In this document: positions 1 through 5,654 of the stretch, in pieces
Layout: the number at the start of each line of letters is the position of its first letter
Position numbering within the stretch: the stretch's first letter is position 1
DNA from: an uncultured Muribaculaceae bacterium
Lineage (GTDB): Bacteria; Bacteroidota; Bacteroidia; Bacteroidales; Muribaculaceae
DNA length: 5,864 bases
Direction: 5' to 3'
Assembly: GCA_947173755.1 (NCBI GenBank)
Contig: CAMWGM010000106.1
Span: 1 to 5,864, forward strand
The notes under the pieces: generated by a model
Database searches by the model: none
What the model was told of the DNA's origin: nothing
Seen by the model: the letters and a program-made list of their open reading frames with translations, nothing else
Program-made: the position numbers and the translations under genes

Positions 1-378
1 GTAATCGCCGGCTACAAAGACCGTATGGAGGAACTGATTCGTCGTGGAAATCCGGGTCTGATGAGCCGCTTCAACAAGAAGTTCCACATAGATGATTATG
101 ATGCCGACGAACTGTTTGCAATTTTCAAACTCAACGTTAAGAAGAGGGGTTTTCAACTAACCCCGGCAGCGGAACGATTGGCATCGACATATATCGGAAA
201 GATGGTTGAAAACAAAGGCCTTCACTTCGGGAATGCCCGTGAGGCTGTCAATCTTCTTAATGAAACGGTCGAACTTCAAGGTAACCGTATTGCATGTGAC
301 ACAAGTGAAATAGACAGTAATCCGGATCTCCTCTCTACGATCGAGGGTGTCGACATACCGGAATTCAGAAAGCCATGA
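1..378 (+). CDS. CbbX/SpoVK-type AAA+ ATPase, C-terminal part (5' end outside window)
   Basis: The frame is open from base 1, so only the last 125 residues are present; a Met at base 25 is internal, not the start. The visible part begins in the sensor-1 strand (VIAGY). It continues into the conserved NPGLMSRF segment, whose Arg (visible residue 23) matches the arginine finger of CbbX, SpoVK and EccA-like ATPases. A small helical lid follows, with the sensor-2 motif FGNARE (Arg at visible residue 80). The Walker A and B motifs would lie upstream of the window. Family members are hexameric protein remodellers: CbbX reactivates Rubisco and EccA belongs to type VII secretion. Neither client is apparent here, so the substrate is unknown. 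The last ~28 residues after the lid are a non-conserved-looking tail. The stop overlaps the next start by 4 nt, implying translational coupling to the FHA gene. The family call is firm; the cellular role is not. Confidence 0.9.
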   Translation, partial: VIAGYKDRMEELIRRGNPGLMSRFNKKFHIDDYDADELFAIFKLNVKKRGFQLTPAAERLASTYIGKMVENKGLHFGNAREAVNLLNETVELQGNRIACDTSEIDSNPDLLSTIEGVDIPEFRKP

Positions 379-866
379 AAGAATTGGAATGCCCGGCATG
401 TGGCGAAAAAATCCCTGACGACAGCCTGTATTGCGATATGTGCGGTGCAGAATTGCTTGAGTGTGTTGCGTGCGGCACTCTCGGCGTTGATCCTTTCTGC
501 CCCGAATGCGGACACCCGATGATAGCCCGGAAAGTCAATGCCGAAGGTCAGAAAACAACCGGCAGCCGCACGAAACGCATCCTACTGAAGTTAAGGAACG
601 GAGATGTCTCTATCATACCGGAAGACGAGGCCCTGATAGGACGCAAAGTGAGTCGCTATGCAGAATTACTCAAGGATCTACCGCTCATCTCGCGTCGCCA
701 CGGAAAATTCGTTCTACGGGACGGAATCTGGCACATAATTGATTTCGGAAGTACCAACGGCACCTATATCAATGACCGGGAAGTACCGGCGAATACTCCC
801 GTGAAATTCGAGAAGGGAGATAAAGTAGATGTCGGGACATATATTTTTGACGTATTGGAGGAATGA
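375..866 (+). CDS. Double zinc-ribbon and FHA-domain protein
   Basis: This 163-residue soluble protein has two recognisable parts. Residues 6-45 carry four CxxC pairs (C6/C9, C20/C23, C30/C33, C42/C45), the pattern of a double zinc ribbon binding two Zn ions. A short polar linker (about 52-67) leads to an FHA domain at about 68-163. All FHA signature residues are there: G89-R90, S106-x-x-H109 and the GSTNGTYIN block at 125-133, so phosphothreonine binding should be intact. There is no signal peptide or membrane segment, so it is probably cytoplasmic. The start is the ATG within the ATGA overlap with the AAA+ gene; no Shine-Dalgarno precedes it, and translation probably depends on coupling. 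With a PP2C phosphatase directly downstream, it is inferred to be the adaptor that reads a Thr phosphorylation which the phosphatase removes. The phosphorylated partner is unknown. Confidence 0.93.
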   Translation: MKELECPACGEKIPDDSLYCDMCGAELLECVACGTLGVDPFCPECGHPMIARKVNAEGQKTTGSRTKRILLKLRNGDVSIIPEDEALIGRKVSRYAELLKDLPLISRRHGKFVLRDGIWHIIDFGSTNGTYINDREVPANTPVKFEKGDKVDVGTYIFDVLEE

Positions 867-1585
867 CGCGCAGGATAAGATATGAAGTTGTCTGCGACAC
901 AGGCCGGGTGCGCGCTAATAATGAAGATATGGCTTATGCGGCAGGACGCTTCATTCGTGACGGAATTATTGAAGGTGAAACCGAAACGGAATGTACGGCT
1001 TTTGCCGTAGCCGACGGAATGGGTGGTCATGAAGGGGGCGGAATTGCGTCAGAGATCGTGTGCCGGTCGTTTGCCTCTTTCATCAAAACCATCAACCTCC
1101 GCGATGAAGCCTCTGTGATCCAGGAAATAAAGACTTGGGCGAAGGATGCAAACCGGCTTGTTACATCAACCGCGACGTTGCGTTCCGGGATTTCGGAAAT
1201 GGGAACGACATTCATTTCGCTCATTTTTACCTGCGGAAAGGCTTTTCTACTAAATGTCGGCGATAGCCGTTGCTACCGGTTGAGATCAGGAATACTCAAG
1301 AGGCTTTCTACTGATCACTCCGAGCGCGCGCGTACCGGTAATCCCGAGTTACCTTCCAATCTTATATATAACTTCATGGGCAAGAGACCGGATGAATTTT
1401 TCTCCGACCTGTCGGTTCTAACTCCACTCCCCGGTGACAGATATATACTTTGTTCGGACGGATTGACCGATATGCTTTCCGACGAAGAGATAGAAGTGTC
1501 AGGAGGAGACGTAAAACTTCTCCTTGACAAAGCCATGAGGGCAGGCGGCCAAGATAACATCACAGTAATTGCCATCGATGTATGA
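863..1585 (+). CDS. PP2C-family (PPM) Ser/Thr protein phosphatase
   Basis: A compact 240-residue PP2C catalytic domain with nothing else attached: no membrane segment or sensor domain. The family motifs occur in order: RANNED at 17-22, VADGMGG at 49-55 (metal-binding D51), MGTT at 113-116, NVGDSR at 131-136, the DHS segment at 151-153, LCSDGLTD at 196-203 (D199), and GGQDNITV at 228-235 (D231). The metal-coordinating acidic residues (E21, D22, D51, D199, D231) are present, so it should be an active Mn/Mg-dependent phosphatase removing phosphate from Ser/Thr. The segment between SDGL and GGQDN is short, making this a minimal version of the fold. The ATG overlaps the FHA gene's stop by 4 nt. 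A GGAGG lies only one base before the ATG, too close to act as a normal ribosome site, and it is explained by the codons for LEE. The dephosphorylated substrate is probably the FHA ligand or a kinase encoded nearby, but this is inference. Confidence 0.95.
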   Translation: MTRRIRYEVVCDTGRVRANNEDMAYAAGRFIRDGIIEGETETECTAFAVADGMGGHEGGGIASEIVCRSFASFIKTINLRDEASVIQEIKTWAKDANRLVTSTATLRSGISEMGTTFISLIFTCGKAFLLNVGDSRCYRLRSGILKRLSTDHSERARTGNPELPSNLIYNFMGKRPDEFFSDLSVLTPLPGDRYILCSDGLTDMLSDEEIEVSGGDVKLLLDKAMRAGGQDNITVIAIDV

Positions 1586-2454
1586 ATATGACTTTATCTG
1601 ATAAATTTCACCAACTTTATTCCCGACTCGAAGAAGATCCCCACATTGCTGCCGAAATTGTCAATCTGATAGAAAATTCTCCCGAAAGTTACGAACGGGC
1701 CGGACTGCAGGCTCTGATGTATCATGAAGGCATAGGTTATCCGGCTGATCTCGAGAAAAGTTTCGAATCGGCCGAGAAAGCGGCAGACGGCGAAGATCCA
1801 CTGGGATATTTCATGCTTGGATATATGTGTGACAACGCAGAAACCCCCGATCAGGCAACCGGAGGTGCGCGTCAGAAGTATGACCATTATGACGCCGAAC
1901 ATTTCTACGAACTTTGTGCGCGCCGGGAAAGCCGCTGGAAAGATCCTGCACTCTTCTGGTTAGGCGACTATTATCTTGACTCGGCCGCAGGAGGAGATCC
2001 CGACATCGGAGTGGAATATCTCGAGTCAATTACCGATCACTATGTTGATGCGGCCGCTCGTCTGAGTGACTATTTCTGGAATCTCGTGATGCCGGAGTAT
2101 TTCGAGGATGACGAATGGCGATCCAAACTATTTAAATGGACCGAAATCGCGGCCCGACTTGATCCCGAACAGTATGCCTATCGTCTCGGTTGGCTCTATG
2201 CCGACGGGATCGGATGCGAAGAGTCGGCCGGAAAAGCGGTGGAATATTTCATTGAAGCACATGAATATGGCGACCGGCGTGGTGCTAAGGCTGCTGCCAA
2301 AGTGCTTGAGGAATATGTGGAACGCAATCCTGATTTATCATCGGATGAACTCATGGACTTTCGTGAGGAGATTGACCGTCTCAACAAACTTTCTGACGAA
2401 CCGTATCAAGAGCAACTTCAAAATGACCGCCACCCCTCAAACGAAGAAGACTGA
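1582..2454 (+). CDS. Acidic Sel1-like repeat protein
   Basis: A 290-residue, helix-rich, strongly acidic protein without signal peptide or membrane segment. Sel1-like repeats (TPR-related alpha/alpha repeats of 36-44 residues) are clearest at about 38-72 (ALMYHEGIGYPADLEKSFE) and about 198-232 (RLGWLYADGIG, then AVEYFIEA). More degenerate units lie at about 73-112 (LGYFMLGYM) and 122-160 (ALFWLGDYYLD). The last ~45 residues form a charged, probably coiled or disordered tail ending in EED. Sel1 proteins usually act as scaffolds for protein complexes, so a role in holding the phosphatase, FHA protein or ATPase is plausible but inferred. The ATG at 1582 is chosen because it forms an ATGA overlap with the PP2C stop, as at the two preceding junctions; an in-frame ATG at 1588 is an alternative that would shorten it by two residues. 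It is the last gene of the operon; no convincing hairpin terminator follows directly. Confidence 0.88.
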   Translation: MNMTLSDKFHQLYSRLEEDPHIAAEIVNLIENSPESYERAGLQALMYHEGIGYPADLEKSFESAEKAADGEDPLGYFMLGYMCDNAETPDQATGGARQKYDHYDAEHFYELCARRESRWKDPALFWLGDYYLDSAAGGDPDIGVEYLESITDHYVDAAARLSDYFWNLVMPEYFEDDEWRSKLFKWTEIAARLDPEQYAYRLGWLYADGIGCEESAGKAVEYFIEAHEYGDRRGAKAAAKVLEEYVERNPDLSSDELMDFREEIDRLNKLSDEPYQEQLQNDRHPSNEED

Positions 2455-2516
2455 GTGTATACATGTCTGAACAATCTGTTTTCCTGAATTCCCATTCAAA
2501 AAAATACATCGAAAAA

Positions 2517-2548
2517 TTTGGATGTGTGAAAAATAAGTTTTAACTTTG
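2517..2548 (+). promoter_or_regulatory. Bacteroidota-type sigma-ABfr promoter of the tRNA-Cys gene
   Basis: A -33 element TTTG (2517-2520) and a -7 element TAACTTTG (2541-2548) are separated by 20 nt, matching the Bacteroides consensus TTTG-N19-21-TAnnTTTG exactly. Transcription should start a few bases downstream, giving a leader of roughly 12-17 nt before the mature tRNA. Confidence 0.85.
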
Positions 2549-2569
2549 CATCGCAAAACCACAAAACAA

Positions 2570-2643
2570 GGTTCCTTGGCCGAGTGGTTAGGCACCGGTC
2601 TGCAAAACCGTTTACAGCAGTTCGATTCTGCTAGGAACCTCCA
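2570..2643 (+). tRNA. tRNA-Cys (anticodon GCA), CCA encoded
   Basis: A full cloverleaf can be drawn. The acceptor stem GGTTCCT (2570-2576) pairs with AGGAACC (2633-2639), followed by discriminator T2640 and an encoded CCA. The D stem is GCC/GGC (2579-2581/2591-2593). The anticodon stem is 2595-2599/2607-2611, with loop CTGCAAA and anticodon GCA at 2602-2604. The T stem AGCAG/CTGCT (2616-2620/2628-2632) closes the loop TTCGATT. The outermost anticodon-stem pair (27-43) is a C-T mismatch; all other stem positions pair. It decodes UGC/UGU cysteine codons. A promoter lies upstream and a terminator directly downstream, so it appears to be a single-gene transcription unit. Confidence 0.97.
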
Positions 2644-2678
2644 AAACCTGTCTTCTTTAGAGGCAGGTTTTTTGTTTT
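2644..2678 (+). terminator. Intrinsic terminator of the tRNA-Cys unit
   Basis: Arms 2644-2654 (AAACCTGTCTT) and 2660-2670 (GAGGCAGGTTT) form an 11-bp stem with two G-T wobbles and a 5-nt loop. A T-rich run (2668-2678) follows. It begins right after the tRNA CCA. The opposite strand has only a short T run after the hairpin, so it is at best a weak terminator for the convergent gene, whose stop codon overlaps its end. Confidence 0.9.
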
Positions 2679-3150
2679 ATATCCTCTTGGCACGACGGCG
2701 TCCACGTCTTTTTCGTTTCCTTCGGCGTGGTTCGGATAAACTTTTAATTTCTGGTTCTAAAGTTTTATTTTCCGACTCATTTACAAGTGATATCGTTTCA
2801 TGATCTGAAACAACTGCTGACACACTTACTTCATTCACGGCCCTAACTTCGACCATAGCGGCTGAATCAATAGTCGCGTTCAATCGTTCTTCCTTCCTGC
2901 GGACAGCTGCGGCACGTGCAGCTGCCGAACGTTTGACAGCCTTTTCGAGTTCAACAAGTATTTCTTCTTCCGCTTCCCCCTCAAAATATGCCGGGGAAAT
3001 TTCAATTTTCCCCTCGATGATTCGTGACACTGTCGTCATAAGTGAGCATTTCCTGTCCGGAGCCATGTCCAGTAAAGCAATTTTTATAAACAGACGCGAG
3101 GCGGCTGCCGCTGAGATAAGCAAAAATGATTTGATCTTTCCGGTTTTCAT
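2677..3150 (-). CDS. Hypothetical protein with arginine/lysine-rich C-terminal tail
   Basis: I do not recognise this 157-residue protein. Residues 7-29 form an Ala/Leu/Ile-rich segment interrupted by R19 and K23, more like an amphipathic helix than a clean membrane span or signal peptide. Residues about 38-90 are predicted helical, with an acidic stretch (GEAEEE near 58-63) followed by a basic Ala/Arg-rich helix (70-90). Residues about 91-140 look polar and flexible. The tail 142-157 is almost wholly Arg/Lys, 13 basic residues in 16, and could bind nucleic acid or ribosomes. Support for a real gene is a TAnnTTTG element just upstream, a short leader typical of Bacteroidota, and its fit in the gap between terminators. 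Plus-strand frames across the same DNA look like shadows. The downstream Met38 is an alternative start. It converges on the tRNA-Cys unit. Function is unknown; the basic tail alone does not define one. Confidence 0.7.
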   Translation of the reverse strand: MKTGKIKSFLLISAAAASRLFIKIALLDMAPDRKCSLMTTVSRIIEGKIEISPAYFEGEAEEEILVELEKAVKRSAAARAAAVRRKEERLNATIDSAAMVEVRAVNEVSVSAVVSDHETISLVNESENKTLEPEIKSLSEPRRRKRKRRGRRRAKRI

Positions 3151-3170
3151 AAAAACTCGATTTTTCTTTG

Positions 3171-3202
3171 CAAAATTACAATCGAAGAGATAAGAAAACA
3201 GT
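3171..3202 (-). promoter_or_regulatory. Probable promoter of the basic-tail protein gene
   Basis: On the minus strand a TAATTTTG (3178 down to 3171) matches the Bacteroidota -7 consensus TAnnTTTG. At the expected -33 spacing there is only ACTG (3202-3199), a partial match to TTTG. The start codon at 3150 lies 20 nt beyond the -7 box, so the leader would be roughly 10-17 nt. Confidence 0.5.
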
Positions 3203-3240
3203 GCGATAATGATCCTTTGCCACGGACGATCGGATAATAT

Positions 3241-3286
3241 TTAAAGTAAAACGGACGGTTTCGATTCTGCATCGGAAACCGTCCGT
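3241..3286 (-). terminator. Intrinsic terminator of the gamma-carbonic-anhydrase operon
   Basis: A perfect 12-bp inverted repeat (3251-3262 with 3275-3286, ACGGACGGTTTC and its complement) has a small inner GAT/ATC extension in the loop. Read on the minus strand the stem is followed by TTTACTTTAA (3250-3241), a U-rich tail. It lies 23 nt past the stop of the gamma-carbonic-anhydrase-like gene. On the plus strand the stem is not followed by a T run, so its direction is clear. Confidence 0.88.
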
Positions 3287-3309
3287 CTTCAACTAAATGT
3301 TTTTTCAGA

Positions 3310-3834
3310 TCATTTATCCTCGGTCTGATACCACTTGGAATACATCAGATAGTTGTGCGCTATCTTCTGATTGAGTTCCTTGGCCTGCGCGGGATCAACC
3401 TTCTTGATGAATTTGGCAGGAGCACCACCCCACAGTTCGTGAGCACCGATTTTCGTGCGTGAAAGCACCACGGCACCTGCGGCTACGATGGCACCCTCGC
3501 CTACTTCGGCATCATCCATCACGACCGCACCCATACCTATGAGGGCATAAGGCGCGATCTTCGCACCATGAATTGTGACATTGTGACCGATGGAAACATC
3601 ATCGGCTATCTCGATAGTCGATTTCTGATAGAGAGTGTGAAGCACCGAACCATCCTGGATATTGACACGATTGCCGATGCGGATGCTGTTCACATCGCCG
3701 CGGATCACTGCATTAAACCAGATGCTGCATTCCGATCCGATCACGACATCTCCGACCACCGTTGCATTCTCGGCAAGGAAGGTGTCAGGTCCGATCGCAG
3801 GAGTAAAGCCTCTTACAGGAATTATTAAAGCCAT
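3310..3834 (-). CDS. Gamma-carbonic-anhydrase-like hexapeptide-repeat protein (YrdA/PaaY family)
   Basis: A 174-residue left-handed beta-helix protein, the usual length for the YrdA/PaaY/CaiE group. Hexapeptide repeats run from about residue 17 to 135, followed by a C-terminal helix (about 147-170) that packs along the helix in this family. The three Zn-binding histidines of gamma-class carbonic anhydrases are present (H66, H84, H89), as are the active-site companions R45, D47, Q60 and D61. A zinc enzyme interconverting CO2 and bicarbonate is therefore possible; many family members show weak or no such activity, so the physiological reaction is uncertain. The proton-shuttle acidic loop of archaeal Cam is not evident, as is usual for the short Cam-like bacterial forms. 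It starts 12 nt after the aminopeptidase stop, so the two are probably co-transcribed, and a strong terminator follows. No signal peptide is seen; it is probably cytoplasmic. Confidence 0.92.
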   Translation of the reverse strand: MALIIPVRGFTPAIGPDTFLAENATVVGDVVIGSECSIWFNAVIRGDVNSIRIGNRVNIQDGSVLHTLYQKSTIEIADDVSIGHNVTIHGAKIAPYALIGMGAVVMDDAEVGEGAIVAAGAVVLSRTKIGAHELWGGAPAKFIKKVDPAQAKELNQKIAHNYLMYSKWYQTEDK

Positions 3835-3846
3835 ATTCGATAAAAC

Positions 3847-5634
3847 TTATTTATTGAGTGGGGCCGTGGCCGCCTTGAGCCACTCCTTCTCTTCGGCATT
3901 CAGATAAGGAGCCAACTTCTCGTAAACAGTAGCATGATAGGCATCCACCCAACCGATTTCATCATCCGACATGATGGATGTTTCGAAAAGCGAGCGGTCG
4001 AAAGGACACATCGTGATTGTCTCAAAAGCATAGAAATGACCGAACTCTGTGGTCATCGAAGGAATTGTCAACACAAGATTCTCGCATCTGATTCCGTAGC
4101 GTCCTTCGAGATATACACCCGGCTCGTTGGAGGTAAGCATACCCGGAGTGAGGGGAGCCATCGTGTCGTTGAGCCGGATGCTCTGCGGGCCCTCGTGGAC
4201 GTTGAGGAAATGTCCGACTCCGTGACCTGTTCCATGCAGATAACTCTTGCCCTCTTTCCAGAGCGGCAAGCGGGCCATGGCGTCAAGTTGGGCGCCGCGT
4301 GTTCCCTCGGGGAAGACGGAGGTCGCAATAGCGATGTGACCCTTCATGACAAGAGTGAAATCATGGCGCATATCGTCGGAAGGTTTGCCGATCGCAATCG
4401 TTCGCGTGAGGTCAGTCGTTCCGTCAAGATAGTTTGCACCTGAATCAATCAGGAGCAGCGAATTACCCTCGATCTTCTTGTTTGAGGTTTCACTGGCGGT
4501 GTAATGGACTATCGCTCCATTGGCACCGAACCCGGCGATGGTGTCAAACGAGAGATCGAAGAAAAGATCACCCTTCTTCCGGTTTTCGAGGAGGATTTCT
4601 GCCACACCTATCTCCGTCAGAGGTTCGCCGGCCTTGAGTATGCGTTCGATCTCAATGAGTGAACGCACCATAGCGACTCCGTCGCGCAGATGAGCGGTAC
4701 GGATTCCCTCGATCTGGACAGCGTTTTTGACAGCCTTGGGAATAGCAACCGGCGAAGATCCGATCACCGCATGTCCGGCAAGAGCCTCGGCAATCGCACC
4801 GGATGCTTTCGCCTTGTCGAGAAGCACTTTAGTTTCTTTCGGGATTCGGATCAGATCGGAATTAACATCCTGATAGGGAGCGGTTCTGACACCTGCTTTT
4901 TCGAGATGAGCAGCCACTTCCGGAGTGAGTTTGACATCGTCGATCCAAAGGGTCGATCCCTCCGGAGAGATATACAGGAACGATGTTGCAACGGGATTGC
5001 AAGGCACGTCGTTTGAACGGATGTTGAGAATCCATGCGATCTCGTCGAGCGCGGAAGTGAAATAGGCTTCTGCACCCTGTTCCTTTGCTGCCGCGAGAAT
5101 ACGGCCGATCTTCGATTTGGCTTCCTCACCTGCATATTTGACATCGTGAACAAACACTTTATCTGTCGGCAAAGCGGGACGATCCAGCCAAACCTTGTCA
5201 ATAGGATCGAAATTGACATTCAGTTCCATGTTACGTCCGGCCAGATCGGAACGGAGTCTTGCAGTATCCTCGACCGAGAGAAGAAGACCGTTGATACCGA
5301 CTGTTGATCCGGGAGCCAGTGTGCTGAGAAGCCACTGAGTATATGAAGGAGTGTCGGGAAGACCATCCTTCATCAGTTTTATCTCTGTGCCGGCAATCTG
5401 CTGTTCTCCCTGGAGAAAATAACGGCTGTCTACCCACAGACGGGCATCGTCGAGCGTCACGACCATGAGGCCTGCGGATCCGGTGAATCCGCTGAAATAG
5501 CGGACGATATGCCAGTGAGATGAAATATATTCGCTCAGATGCGCATCGGTGCGGGGCATTATCACCGCGCTGATCCCGGCCTGACGCATCTGGTCGCGCA
5601 GCGACGCAAGCCGCTGATTGATTATGTTTTCCAT
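3847..5634 (-). CDS. Xaa-Pro aminopeptidase (aminopeptidase P, M24B family, three-domain type)
   Basis: A 595-residue cytosolic metallopeptidase that removes the N-terminal residue from peptides with proline in second place. The length and layout match the three-domain APP of eukaryotic XPNPEP1 type: a creatinase-like N domain (about 5-135), a second creatinase-like domain (about 160-310), the pita-bread catalytic domain (about 312-535) and a C-terminal M24_C extension (about 536-595). The five metal ligands are visible: D397 and D408 (11 apart), H471 in HGTGHGVGH, E504 in NEPGVY and E518 in RCEN. The catalytic histidines H467 and H480 are also present. It should thus be an active dinuclear (Mn-type) enzyme for peptide turnover. 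The start at 5634 places the N domain at the usual distance; the next Met is at residue 16, inside the conserved domain. It begins 20 nt after the dehydrogenase stop with no clear promoter between, consistent with an operon. Confidence 0.96.
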   Translation of the reverse strand: MENIINQRLASLRDQMRQAGISAVIMPRTDAHLSEYISSHWHIVRYFSGFTGSAGLMVVTLDDARLWVDSRYFLQGEQQIAGTEIKLMKDGLPDTPSYTQWLLSTLAPGSTVGINGLLLSVEDTARLRSDLAGRNMELNVNFDPIDKVWLDRPALPTDKVFVHDVKYAGEEAKSKIGRILAAAKEQGAEAYFTSALDEIAWILNIRSNDVPCNPVATSFLYISPEGSTLWIDDVKLTPEVAAHLEKAGVRTAPYQDVNSDLIRIPKETKVLLDKAKASGAIAEALAGHAVIGSSPVAIPKAVKNAVQIEGIRTAHLRDGVAMVRSLIEIERILKAGEPLTEIGVAEILLENRKKGDLFFDLSFDTIAGFGANGAIVHYTASETSNKKIEGNSLLLIDSGANYLDGTTDLTRTIAIGKPSDDMRHDFTLVMKGHIAIATSVFPEGTRGAQLDAMARLPLWKEGKSYLHGTGHGVGHFLNVHEGPQSIRLNDTMAPLTPGMLTSNEPGVYLEGRYGIRCENLVLTIPSMTTEFGHFYAFETITMCPFDRSLFETSIMSDDEIGWVDAYHATVYEKLAPYLNAEEKEWLKAATAPLNK

Positions 5635-5654
5635 AATTTGAACCGAAAATAGAA

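Noticed and set aside
857..861. GGAGG before the PP2C start as a Shine-Dalgarno
   Set aside because: Only one base separates it from the ATG, and it is explained by the last codons of the FHA gene; Bacteroidota rarely use such sites.
2108..2470. Plus-strand open frame of 120 codons overlapping the Sel1 gene in another frame
   Set aside because: No family resemblance and no independent start signal; the Sel1 frame explains the sequence.
2506..2525. Inverted repeat ACATC/GATGT flanking the -33 box of the tRNA promoter, a possible operator
   Set aside because: Only 5 bp with a 10-nt AT-rich spacer; expected by chance and without support for a regulator site.
2546..2803. Plus-strand open frame of 85 codons crossing the tRNA-Cys gene
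   Set aside because: It runs through the tRNA and its terminator; the reading frame is an accident of these RNA features.
2933..3193. Plus-strand open frame of 86 codons opposite the basic-tail protein gene
   Set aside because: Low-complexity Ser-rich start, no promoter, and it is the complement of a better supported minus-strand gene.
3934..4443. Plus-strand open frame of 169 codons inside the aminopeptidase gene
   Set aside because: The opposite strand encodes a fully conserved M24B peptidase catalytic domain; this frame is a shadow with no recognisable motif.
5644..5651. TATTTTCG on the minus strand as a -7 box for the aminopeptidase gene
   Set aside because: One mismatch to TAnnTTTG and no -33 element at the right distance; the short gap to the upstream gene fits an operon better.
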